NCBI GenBank assembly: GCA_003339415.1
Contig: PDHQ01000047.1
Span: forward strand, 107,189-171,188
Length of the DNA stretch: 64,000 nucleotides
Direction: 5' to 3'
Origin: Ophiocordyceps camponoti-saundersi (nom. inval.)
Lineage: Eukaryota > Ascomycota > Sordariomycetes > Hypocreales > Ophiocordycipitaceae
Shown: positions 11,467 through 21,544 of the stretch, one piece after another
Position numbering within the stretch: position 1 is the stretch's first letter
Layout: the number at the start of each line of letters is the position of its first letter
Translations under genes and position numbers: made by a program
The notes under the pieces: generated by a model
Databases searched by the model: none
Seen by the model: only the letters and a program-made list of their open reading frames with translations
What the model was told of the DNA's origin: nothing

Positions 11467-11732
11467 TATTCAAGGCCCCTTAAGAGTAGCTTAGAGAGGC
11501 CTATTCCTACTATTTTCTACTATTTCCTTTACTAATCGACCGATCCGGAACGGAATAACCCTATCCGGGACCTAATTTAATCTCTCAGATCCTATTTTTT
11601 ATTGCGTTTTTAAGCTATTTAAGCCCTTTGCCGGCCCTTTAAGAAAAGCCCAAAAACGCTATTTTTGCTGTTTTGTTGTTTTCCGCGCTTTGCGGCACGG
11701 GATGACTATTTTCCGCTCGTTTGAGCGGGCCT

Positions 11733-11741
11733 GAAGGGGGG
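11733..11741 (+). other. Polypurine tract
   Basis: GAAGGGGGG abuts the 3' LTR, the expected site for plus-strand priming in an LTR retrotransposon. Confidence 0.75.
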
Positions 11742-11891
11742 TGTTGAGGGGGTTCACGTGACCAGCCCCGCTAGACCTCGCCCACCGGCACACAACCTAG
11801 CCTAGCCATCCTAGCCTAGACCTAGCACACACATAATACACACACATCAGTGCACCCACCCGATGGCCTGTGCCCACCTTGTGTCACCATA
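11742..11891 (+). repeat. 3' LTR
   Basis: 150 bp, 145 of them identical to the 5' LTR. At the five differences it keeps the C or G state, so this copy looks close to the unmutated LTR. It contains CACGTG in the same place as the 5' copy. Confidence 0.93.
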
Positions 11892-11896
11892 ACTAC
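11892..11896. repeat. Target-site duplication, right copy
   Basis: ACTAC directly follows the 3' LTR and matches the copy before the 5' LTR. Confidence 0.85.
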
Positions 11897-12917
11897 TAAC
11901 CTTGGGGTTCAGTCTACCTACCTATGCATAGGCCGCATACCGCACCTCGGGTTGTCCAATGATAGAGAGACCAGCCGGGTAGCGCAAATCTCTTTGGGAA
12001 GCGGCAAGATAGAGAGACTCTTCATAGAGAACTGTGACAGAACTCCCTCGCTACTCCTCCGTAGGTTACATGTCTAGGTAGGTAGGGGAGTGAGGCTTGT
12101 TTCCAGTAACTCGCGCGGCGCCTCGACGGCCTCGAAGTCGATGCTCACTCGATAACCAGGTTCTTCTCGACGAAGAAGAGACGCCAGGCAGCTACATCGA
12201 CATGCACACATACATACACTGTTTCCGTTGCGAAACGCTACCAGCATCGAGCCATACGATAGCCTGTTCACCTACCGTGAACAAACATCGTCCGTATCTG
12301 ACTCAGCGTTCTGGGACCATAATCCACGACGATGCTCGTGAACGGGGCTGATGGTACTTTGTGCTCTGACCAATTTCACAGCGTTGCAGGAATCACCAGG
12401 TCCAAGCTTGCCTAACAATCGGCATCACCTCGACTCGACGCCGCTCAACAGCTGAACGTGGGTGGGACAGGGTTCAACTTCGTCGTCGTCCGCTCATCCA
12501 TCATCTACTATGGAAAGGGCCCACAGACTAGCCCGTAGAGAAGCAAACGTCTTCGCCCGCCAGCAGCTATTTCTTTCACGAAGCTCTGTGAGTCCCGTTC
12601 CCAACTCCAATTGACCTGACGAGTCGCTCAAAACGCTATCGCCAGTCGCACTGTCGCATGAGCCAAGGCCGTAGTTCAAATCTTCTTTCGTAGAGCGCAC
12701 ATGAAGAACTTCACGGTCGAACCCATGGACCGACGGTTTGCCCCTTTTTTTTTTCATTTTTTTTTTAAATTTCATTCAAGGCCTCAAGTTGAGGCAACAT
12801 GAGTCGCCCTCGTCTCGATCAGTGCTGCCCAAGTCGAGGTGACGTGAGTCGCCCTTGTCTCGGCACATGCAGCCAAGTGATACCGCCCTCGCTACCAACT
12901 CCGTCCCGATTCCTCTT
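11897..12917. other. Intergenic, retrotransposon to eL33
   Basis: No supported gene. A T-rich tract sits near 12747-12765, and an imperfect direct repeat around GAGTCGCCCTCGTCTCG is seen at about 12799 and 12846. The region downstream of the eL33 stop should hold its 3' UTR. The 93-codon minus-strand frame at 12494-12775 has no recognisable features. Confidence 0.55.
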
Positions 12918-13544
12918 TTATATCGACGAAGGGTACAGCATGACGCGAACGGAAGCACCAAACGACTTGGTCGGAAGTGGCGACGTGAATTTGGCCCGGA
13001 CTACGCCGGAGTTGCCTGGAAGTCCCCGTTAGCATCCCGAAGAACACTTGCGGAGATGTTGAAGAGGAGCGTACCATGCGGCCGAGTCACCTTGCCCCAG
13101 ATGACTCGAATCTTGGAGCCCCGAATCTCCCTGTGACCCCGATAGACGTACGCGACGCGCTTGCCAAGATAGAAGCTGCAACCACATGTCAGCAGCTAGA
13201 ACGGTCAAGTAGCAAATGAAAGAGACGCACTTGGCCGCATTAGTATCATCAACTCCTTCGATTTTGATTAGGCTGGTGCCGGGGTTGGTGACGTGACGAG
13301 ATCGTTGATAGCTCAGATGACGTCCCCTTCAGATATCCGTTAGCGCACGTCCAGGCTCGGTATCTCAGAGGGCACAGCGCGGCACAATCATCGACTCGTG
13401 ATAGTGCATCGTATTCAAGAGAAGAACTAGCGAGGCCGGCATCGCTACTCACTTGACGTATACTATCGAAACAATCAACGGCTGGACTTGTCTGCGTAGA
13501 TCCTTGGGGAGACACTTACATCTGTGGCCGCTCTCGGAAGGCAT
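12918..13544 (-). CDS. RPL33: 60S ribosomal protein eL33 (L33/L35Ae)
   Basis: Five predicted exons, read on the minus strand: 13544-13520, 13462-13453, 13326-13231, 13175-13075 and 13015-12918. Joined, they give 109 aa, the usual length for this cytosolic large-subunit protein. Recognisable stretches are [58 protein letters not shown] and the C-terminus [10 protein letters not shown]. Exon 2 is only 10 nt and encodes most of LYVK. Introns of 56-126 nt have GT..AG ends, two with GCTAAC branch sites. No long open frame exists, so it is easy to miss. CACGTG lies 190 bases upstream. Very confident from the complete match to the family. Confidence 0.95.
13453..13462 (-). other. RPL33: 10-nt micro-exon of eL33
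   Basis: TATACGTCAA is flanked by a GATAG acceptor and a GTGAGT donor. It restores the conserved LYVKG stretch across the junctions; skipping it would shift the frame. Confidence 0.9.
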
Positions 13545-15192
13545 CGTAATGAGTTTCCGGCTTTCCCTTGATCTGATCAGACAAGGGATGTGGCAGATTC
13601 GAGGGAATCGTCTTATCTAAAAGACCTTGCCCTTGTTGCTGTGCGTCGTTGATGTCGGAAAGATGGGCGAGTGGAGAGAACGTTGATGTGCGGCAACAGT
13701 CCATTAGCTGGAGAAAAGTTGTGCCCTGCAGATCACGTGTCCTGTTAGGGTAGTGAGTCAGCCTGACTATGGGCTAGGTACCTATGTACATATGTGGCTT
13801 GTACAGCTGCGCGCCACCTGTGGCTTGGTACTCAGTGAGATGAGATAGGACCCGATGGGGAGGATGCGCGCCAAGACGAGGAGCTGTCTCCAACACTCCT
13901 TATCCCCCAGGTTCAGAAGTGTGGGTAGGTACCTACCTACACATAGCTCGAAGCTTCACGACTGGAACTGGGAGGCGATGCCGAATCGTCACGTCAGCCA
14001 CTGGAGCTTTTCACAAGCTACTCCTCCCGTCTGACACGTCCTTTGTTGTTCACATGAGTTGGAATGGGATGCTGCCCGTCTGATTGTGGACTTTTCGTAA
14101 TATTGTACACATTCGTACGTGCTGTATTGTGCGACTCCCGTGGCTGCCTGTCTTACAAGCTTATCCGTATGTATGTAACCCAGCAACGGACTGCTCATGC
14201 AGTGGGAAAGGGAAAGAAGCGAAAGGAACTTAAAACGACCACGAGGCTTTGGGGCGTCTCGTCAATCGCGGCGACACCGGAGAGCCCTCGTGGCGACTGC
14301 GGAAGCTGGTGATGATTGGAATCACAGATACTGTCCGATGCCCCGGCAGTCCCTTCGTAGTAGGTCCGATAAAGACGTCTACCAGAGGGCAGAGGCTACC
14401 GCCTACAAGAGGCTAGGGCTAGCACTTAGCGCTCGCAACGCCAGTGCGTGGGTGTCAATCTTTACTTTGGGGGAGGAATTGGCAAGGCTATTCGCAGAGG
14501 GCTCCCAGCGGGTTAGCTCTGCGGATGGCCCGGGCGAGCTTCTGCCGGCTAGAGCTGCTTAGGGAACAGGTACTTCCGCGTTCTTTTGCTGAGAAAGTTA
14601 ATGAAGGAAACAAACCTTTGCCTGTATGTAAGGATGAGCGATTCCTGTGCAATACGTGTGTTGTATGTATCCGTACCTGTGTTTGTGCATACCTCTGTAC
14701 AGACGTAGGTAGATGCACGAATAACAAGATGAAAGATGGCATCCGGAGTATTAGGTGAGATGATGCTTGGCAGCTTCTTTGTATGTACAAACACACAGAC
14801 GTCAATCACCTAAGTCGAACACACCTCTGCTCCCGTCTCTGTTTCTGGTATACCTGCTGAACAGCGGACTCCCACACCCTAGACCATGTACCGGCTTAGG
14901 TAGGTAGCCGTAGTCGGTACCTCTGGAGCCTATAAGTGCTCGCGATGCTCTGCCGCCCCGCCCTGTGCATCTCCCCTTCGTCATACCCGCCAGTTCCAGC
15001 TCTTCCGCAGCTCAACTCTACATCCTCGCCGACCAACCTCAACTTCCTTGTTCTAGTCTCTTCTTCTCCATCTGCTTCCTTCTTCCCACTCCGACGAGAC
15101 CACAGCACATCTGTCGTGGATTTCTGCAGCTTCCGTTCTTCCCATCCTCGAAAGCAGATCCCAGTGCCGTCTGGCTGCTTCCTCCGCCCGCC
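13545..15192. other. Divergent intergenic region, eL33 and G6PD promoters
   Basis: No supported gene. It contains short TACCTACC and GTATGTAT motifs, TATCCGTA octamers near 14161 and 14669, and a TATA-like CTATAAG near 14930. A pyrimidine-rich stretch from about 14950 to 15190 leads into the G6PD start, as is common in fungal promoters and leaders. Confidence 0.6.
13734..13739. promoter_or_regulatory. CACGTG site upstream of eL33
   Basis: An E-box-type palindrome in GATCACGTGTCC, 190 bases before the eL33 start. The same hexamer lies upstream of HEM14, NAB2 and mitochondrial uL2 in this window. Confidence 0.5.
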
Positions 15193-17155
15193 ATGGACGT
15201 CATCCAGGACTCGTACGTTGTCCTACGATCTGTGCCATCTGCTTCTGCCGTGACTGACAGCTGCGGAAAGTAAAACGATGGAGCTAAAGGACAACACGAT
15301 AATCATCGTGCTCGGTGCCTCTGGCGATCTCGCCAAGAAGAAGACGGTGAGCTTTCCTTACCCAGCAGCTCTAAAAGCGCCTGCTAACTGACGACTCGAT
15401 AGTTCCCCGCGCTTTTTGGGCTGGTGAGCCAGATACTTTCCTTCATGATTGGGCTTCGGCTCCGAACGAGGACACGCAGCCTAACCGTCTGCAGTACCGA
15501 AACCAGTTTCTGCCCAAGGGCGTCAAAATCGTTGGGTATGCTCGCACGCAGATGGACCACGCCGAGTATCTGCGACGCGTCAGGTCCCACATGAAGACAC
15601 CCACCAAGGAGATCGAGCAGCAGCTCGACGAATTTTGCGGCCTGTGCTCCTACGTCGCCGGCTCTTACGATAAGGACGAGAGCTTCCAGGAGCTCAATAA
15701 GCATCTGGAAGAGCTGGAGAAGGGTCGGACAGAGACGAACCGGCTGTTCTACATGGCCCTTCCGCCCAGCGTCTTCACCACCGTTTCTCAGCATCTGAAG
15801 AGGTGCTGCTATCCTAAGAACGGCATTGCTCGGGTCGTGGTGAGCATCTTCTTATCCTCCCCTTCTTTTCCCAAATATCACGCAGGACGCCGACTGATGG
15901 GCTTGGAAAGATCGAGAAACCTTTCGGCAAGGATCTTGCCAGCTCGCGCGAGTTGCAAAAGTCGCTCCGGCCTGATTGGGACGAGTCGGAGCTCTTCCGC
16001 ATCGACCACTATCTTGGCAAGGAAATGGTCAAGAATATCTTGATCCTTCGCTTCGGCAACCTGTTCTTGGGTGCTACGTGGAACCGCCACCACATTGACA
16101 ACGTCCAGATTTCCTTCAAGGAGCCCTTCGGCACTGAGGGTCGAGGAGGGTATTTTGACGAGTTCGGCATCATCCGCGACGTCATGCAGAACCACCTTCT
16201 CCAAGTGCTTACCCTGCTCGCCATGGATCGGCCCATCTCGTTCGACGCCGAGGACATCCGCGACGAGAAAGTCCGTGTGCTCCGCGCCATTCCTGCCATC
16301 GAGCCCAAGAACGTCATCATCGGTCAGTACGGAAAGTCGGTCGACGGCACCAAACCATCGTACAAGGAGGACAGCACCGTCCCCAGAGACTCGAGGTGTC
16401 CCACCTTTTGCGCTCTCGTGGCATACATCAAGAATGAGCGCTGGGACGGCGTCCCCTTCATCATGAAGGCGGGCAAGGCGCTCAACGAGCAGAAGACGGA
16501 GATCCGGGTGCAGTTCAAGGACGTATCGTCGGGCATCTTCAAGGATATCCCACGGAACGAGCTGGTCATGCGCATCCAGCCCAATGAGAGCGTCTACATC
16601 AAGATGAACTCCAAGCTGCCGGGACTGACGATGCAAACGGTCGTCACCGAGCTCGACCTCACCTACCGCCGACGGTTCTCTGATCTCAAGATCCCCGAGG
16701 CCTACGAGTCCCTGATCCTCGACTGCATCAAGGGCGATCACTCCAACTTTGTGCGCGATGATGAGCTCGACGCGAGCTGGCGCATCTTTACGCCGCTTCT
16801 CCACTATCTCGACGACAATAAAGAAATCATCCCCATGGAGTACCCTTATGGTGAGGATACACGTCAAGCCTGAAACATTTCGTCTTTCCCGTATTTCTTA
16901 TCCTGTTTCGCTCATCTCATTTTGTCATTCTTTCTGAGCGAAGCGACAACGGTTGTGGTTCTGACGATGGATGATAGGATCTCGCGGCCCTGCCGTCCTC
17001 GACGACTTTACAGCTTCGTACGGGTACAAGTTCAGCGACGCCGCCGGCTACCAGTGGCCGACTACTAATGCGGCCATCCCGACCAACAAGTTGTAAGTCT
17101 TTTTCGGCGCCGAAGCCCATCAAGGGCGAGGCTGATTGATGGCCGTCACAGCTAG
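15193..17155 (+). CDS. ZWF1: Glucose-6-phosphate 1-dehydrogenase
   Basis: Cytosolic entry enzyme of the oxidative pentose phosphate pathway, making NADPH. Predicted exons: 15193-15212, 15271-15346, 15403-15423, 15495-15839, 15911-16850, 16978-17092 and 17152-17155, giving 506 aa. The coenzyme loop LGASGDLAKKK spans exons 2-3, and the substrate/catalytic motif RIDHYLGKE is in exon 5. The end SRGPAVLDDFTASYGYKFSDA is typical, and identity to Aspergillus-type enzymes is high throughout. Exon 3 is 21 nt. The first exon adds a nine-residue leader before MELKDNT; the alternative start is the ATG at 15278. The last intron (17093-17151; GTAAGT donor, GCTGAT branch) contains the TAA that would end an unspliced product as NKL; splicing gives NKF. 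Confidence 0.95.
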
Positions 17156-18151
17156 AGAAACTTTGTTGCTGGGACTCGGCAGTCAGCGAGACGCGATTAG
17201 AAAGAAAGGCATCCTAGCTTTGTTGGTCATGCTGCGAGGAGGCAGCGGTGACAGACTAGATGTGGAACGAGGCCGTGTTTGGAACGGATGTATAGACAAG
17301 TCAGAAGGGTATTTCTTAGTTAAGTCGATGCAGGCGATGAAAGAACGAGTGGTGTTGTGTCACTGTGTTGAGTTATGAGACGAGGAGTTGTTATCAGTAC
17401 GTGTCGTGCTTGCATGTAGGAACATGCCGAGGTAGTGATTCTCACTTAGTTGAACTCTGTTAGCTGTGAATCGTGACGAAGATTTGCGTGTGTGGTAGGC
17501 CAAGGTAAGTAGAAACCTAGGGAGGTGGAGAGGGAGGCAAGATTTCTTCCTGAGGTTACATATCTGCTGCCAGCCTGCCATCTTTCCTACCCACCAATCA
17601 AGTTTGTGAATGCCTTCCTACAGAAAATCGAAAGAAATCAGTGACCATCGGCGCAGAAGCTCAAATTAGTCAGGATAAGAAATGTATTTCCCAAAAGGAG
17701 AGGGGGGGGGGATGCCCATCTAGGTATGCCCATCCAGGTGGCCAACAGGATTCCCTCACACAAGCGCCCTGACTGCCCATCACCTACAGGCTAGCTGCGG
17801 GCTAGCTACAGGCTATAGACAGCACAAGGACAAATACAGTCAGTCAGGAGAAGAAACATGTGCAATGGATGAGGGGCCGTATCCGTATGCCGCGCATGCC
17901 TGCGGGCTACGAGCTTGTCGTCGTACCTTAGTCGATAGACTAAAAAGGAGAGGAGGTCAACATGCCCATTACATAAGCCCCGCGGACAAAGGCCGCGCAC
18001 GTGCCCTTCCGTACCTTTCCCTCTCTCTCTCTCTCTCTCCCCCCCCCCCAGATGACCACCCCAAAGCGTCTGCCCACCGTTCACAAAGGGAGTCGTCGAT
18101 TCACACGGCAATGGGCGCAGCTGGCCCTAAGCCGGCCTCGAGAGGGACAAG
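17156..18151. other. Intergenic, G6PD to MED14
   Basis: No supported gene. It holds a G-run near 17701-17711, short direct repeats around GGCTAGCTACAGG at about 17790-17815, a TATCCGTA octamer near 17880 and a CT-rich tract ending in poly-C at 18018-18049, just upstream of MED14. Confidence 0.6.
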
Positions 18152-21100
18152 ATGGCGCTGGCCTCGAAGAACGGCGACGGCGCGTCGGAGCCCTTGTCGG
18201 CTCGGCCTCGATCGCGAATGAACGACCTCCCGGACGAGATCATCCACATCACTCAGGGCTTCATCCCGCTGTCGCTACTGCTCACGCGCCTGGCCCAGAC
18301 AACGCACAACTCGCTGCAAGAAAAGGTCGCTGAGCTGGCCAAGATGCCTCTGCCCGCAACGGCCGTCAACGGAAACGCGAGCAACAACGCGGCCCTCGCT
18401 CTGGACGACACCTCGGGCGAGAATCTACGCAAAAAGGGTAGCCTGGCCAGCTTCGCTCAGGATCTCCACGGAAAGTGGCTCAAAGCGCTGGTCATCACAG
18501 AGTGGAGCAGAAAATCCGAGATGGTCAGCAAGCTCATCGACCTCAAGTTCCACATTGACCAGCAGAGGATCCTCTACGACGCATGTCTCGACAACATCAT
18601 CAACGTCAAGCGGGACTTGACATTCGCGCGCATGCCCAGCCCGGACTTGAAGACAGCCTTGCAAGTTCTATCCGCCGGCAGGGCGCCCTGGATGCCAGAT
18701 GTAAGTGTAAACGCGCGCGCCCGAGACAGACCAAAACACGCGTCGCTGATTGTTTTATTTTGTCTTTGTCGCCTCTAGCTCAACTACATCGAACCTCCCA
18801 AACTCACGCCGCGCGAGCAGCTGAAATGGATCGACGACCTGAACACGCTTCTGTCGCTGAGACTCAACTTGGACGACTACGACAAGATACCCTACCACTT
18901 CAAGAACTACGAAATCGCGTCCGGACGAGTCACTTTCAAAGTCGACGGTGAGTTCCATGTCGATCTGACCATCGCCGACGAAGACTTTGAAAAGCAGTTT
19001 TGGTTCATCGATTTCCGATACGCCTTCAGTCCCGCACCATCATCACTCCCTCCATCCCTGAGAACCTATCTAGAAGGATGCGTCAACGAGGCGCTTAGCA
19101 AAGACGGACTAACAGGATGCTATCGCTTTCTACACGAATTTGTCATGACTTTCAAGATAAACGAGTTGAAACGCCAGGCCTTCCAGCTGAGTAGGAGCTC
19201 TTGGACCGGCACTCTGTCGGTCGAACCCCTGAATCGCTCTCTGGCCATACAGTACTGGCCATCACGAGCCTCTACGACCGGCTCCAAGAGCTGGATTTTG
19301 CTGGCGGTCAACAGCGGCCGCAAAGCCGATGGCAGGCTCGACGAAAAGGCGACGAGCTTCATCGTGGCAAAGTGGTATCGCGACGGCAAAGAGGTCAAGG
19401 ACGTTGAGATCGAGCTGGACCTGGAGACGCTGTCGGCAGAAGGCCTCCTGACGACCGTCATCGGCCGACACATCGAACATATCCTGATGGGCGTACACGA
19501 CAGGTTGCTGACAACCGCGCGGTTTAGGGACCGCGACGCCAGAATGGTCCTCGACGTCTCCAGAACGGATCCGGCCATGTCGTCTCTGTCGATTCAAGTG
19601 AGCCATAGCGGCGAGATTACTCTATTGGTGGAGCCCATGACCGGCATCTTTGCCCTCAAGCCGCAGTCCAAGTTTACCGTGCAGCACGAGCATCAGCTGA
19701 ACAATGGTAGAAGCATGGCAGAAGATGGTGCAGCCTGCTTGGAGAACGTGCGATGCTTGATTATGGAGGACGAGATCAACCGGCGAGGCAGCCTGATGGG
19801 GTGGACGGTACGAAAGCCGCCCCTGTCGGTCGAGGAGGCGAAATCGGCGACGAAGCTCCGTGCGTGGACCCGTGCCCTCTGGATGCAGAAGGATGGCTGG
19901 GGTGCCGAGTGGTTCATGGCGGTATTCCTGGGCCTCGGTAGTGACGAGTGGTGGCTTCTGGAGGTGTCAGTCGACGCGCCTGCGACGAAACCCGTTTCCG
20001 ACAGCTTCAACAGGAGCCGTCACGATAGCGGCCGCTCTGTCAAGTTCAAGAGCAAGCTGCTACTTCCTAAAAGCCCTGTCGACCTCTCGGAGGTGTTTTG
20101 GGATAAGATGACCATGTTCACGACGGGTATCATGGCGCAGTCGATAGACTTCCGAGAGTTGCATCGACATAAGATTAAGAGCAGGCCGAGCAACACCATG
20201 AACCTGTCACTGTCGCAGCCAGTCCGAATGCCGTCCATCGAGATGCCCCTCTCAGACGTCTTCCCATCCATGGTTTCGCCGGACAAGCCCCAGGATTCTC
20301 CTGATCGCGACCTCAGTGCCGATAAGATCGTGCCGTTGTCGCTCATGCAAAAGTTTACTGGGGCGGCGCTGACCATCAAGCGCGCCTGGGCGGACGACTT
20401 GCTTCTCCTCAACTTCACTGGCATTCAGTGCACGCCGACGCGGGATGATGGGCCGGCTAGTAAGCTCGTCTGCCTGTCGGACGCAGTGATACGCGTGCGT
20501 AAGCCGTCGCGGTTTGCAGCGTTGAGAGGCATGGTCGATCGCGGCGTCACTTACAACCCGCGTCGAGGCGAATTCTCGCTTCAGATCCGGAGACGACTGG
20601 GCGAGCCGATGCTGGAAGCGCTCAAATCGCGGATCAAGGCCGTTGATCGATTCGTCAACCTGTTCGAGGCCCTCGCCAAGGCGGGAGGGGCCGTCACGAC
20701 AGAGCTTATGACGCTGGAGCGGGTAACATTCTGCTACGGCAAAGACCCGGACGACAAGGACGAGGCGGCCAAGAAGACATGGCGGCTGTCACTGGACCTG
20801 TCAGGAGACGAGATCGAGGTAGAGGTCGAGGACGGCAACCCACACATCCACACTATGGACCTGATGAGGAGGCTCGTCAATAGTGATGGCGGCATAGGCG
20901 CTCTGATGGCATGGTTGCCGGCGTCGCTCCCTGCATTGCAGGCCGTGAGCGAGATAAACAGGAAGTGGGCCGAAGTTGAGGCGGGCCACCTCGAGCTTAC
21001 GGCCAAGACGATGGGCTGGATGATGATCGCCTACAAAGTTGGCACCAGGACATGCGTCACGCTCGAGATACGGATGAGGCAGCGACGAGACGAGGCTTGG

Positions 21101-21310
21101 TGGCATCTGCTGCAGTCGCCGGACGCTTCGATCGACGACGACAAGTACAGCAAGGCGCTGAAGGCCGTCTGGACCAAAGAAGGTGACGGATGGCTGGGGC
21201 TCGGCACCGGCGCCGTGGGGAACCCGAGCGGCGGAGTGGGCCGGATGCTCCTGGCGGCACATGAGGCGATTCGAGGTGTCGAGTCTCACGATGTCGTCGT
21301 CTTGGAGTAA
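18152..21310 (+). CDS. MED14: Mediator complex subunit 14 (Rgr1-type)
   Basis: Scaffold subunit of the nuclear Mediator complex that links the tail to the middle and head modules during RNA polymerase II transcription. Two exons, 18152-18700 and 18779-21310, give 1,026 aa. The N-terminal domain is characteristic: MNDLPDEIIHITQGFIPLSL, then LQEKVAELAKMP, KWLKALVITEWSRKSEMVS and LTPREQLKWIDDLNTLLSLR. The rest is a long alpha/beta repeat protein without enzymatic motifs. The intron has a GTAAGT donor and CTCTAG acceptor. Start chosen as the first in-frame ATG (MALASKNGDG); the internal MNDLPDE Met is a possible alternative. Its 3' end faces that of HEM14. Confidence 0.92.
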
Positions 21311-21544
21311 AGGCTGAGGGCAAAAGGGCACAAGGGGAGGGGGCACGTGACTGGATATCAAGAGGACTCGAGGGGAGAAGCGGCTCTCACATGGTCTGCA
21401 GCGTTGCTTGTGTATCCAGCGTGTGCGTGTCGGTGCGTGTGCTCTGGGCGCTGTATTTAATGATGGCTCACGCACACAATACGCACGCACGCGCATATAT
21501 TTGCACACAAATATACACACCAAAGAGTTGATCACTGATCACTT
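21311..21544. other. Convergent 3' region between MED14 and HEM14
   Basis: 234 bases shared by two converging genes, with a CACGTG at 21344-21349 and CACACA/GCACGC-type repeats. No gene seen. Confidence 0.6.

Larger units (their letters stand above)
5965..11891 (+). mobile_element. Ty1/copia LTR retrotransposon, inactivated by RIP
   Basis: A 5,927-bp element with two 150-bp direct LTRs beginning TGTTGAGG, a primer-binding site after the 5' LTR, a purine tract before the 3' LTR and a 5-bp target duplication. The domain order integrase, reverse transcriptase, RNase H identifies the copia superfamily. Between about 6068 and 11585 the dinucleotides CA and TG are nearly absent and TA is abundant, the signature of repeat-induced point mutation. 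No long open frame survives. Flanking DNA and most of both LTRs are not affected. It lies between the methyltransferase and eL33 and interrupts neither. Confidence 0.95.

Noticed and set aside
5965..11891. An active retrotransposon
   Set aside because: RIP has introduced stops throughout Gag-Pol and altered the reverse transcriptase catalytic aspartates, so this copy cannot encode its own proteins.
12494..12775. 93-codon minus-strand frame downstream of eL33
   Set aside because: No recognisable domain, begins in a poly-T/A tract, and probably overlaps the eL33 3' UTR.
15878..16867. 329-codon open frame antisense to G6PD
   Set aside because: It lies exactly over G6PD exon 5. Strong codon bias in a GC-rich gene often leaves the opposite strand open, and the translation has no recognisable domain.
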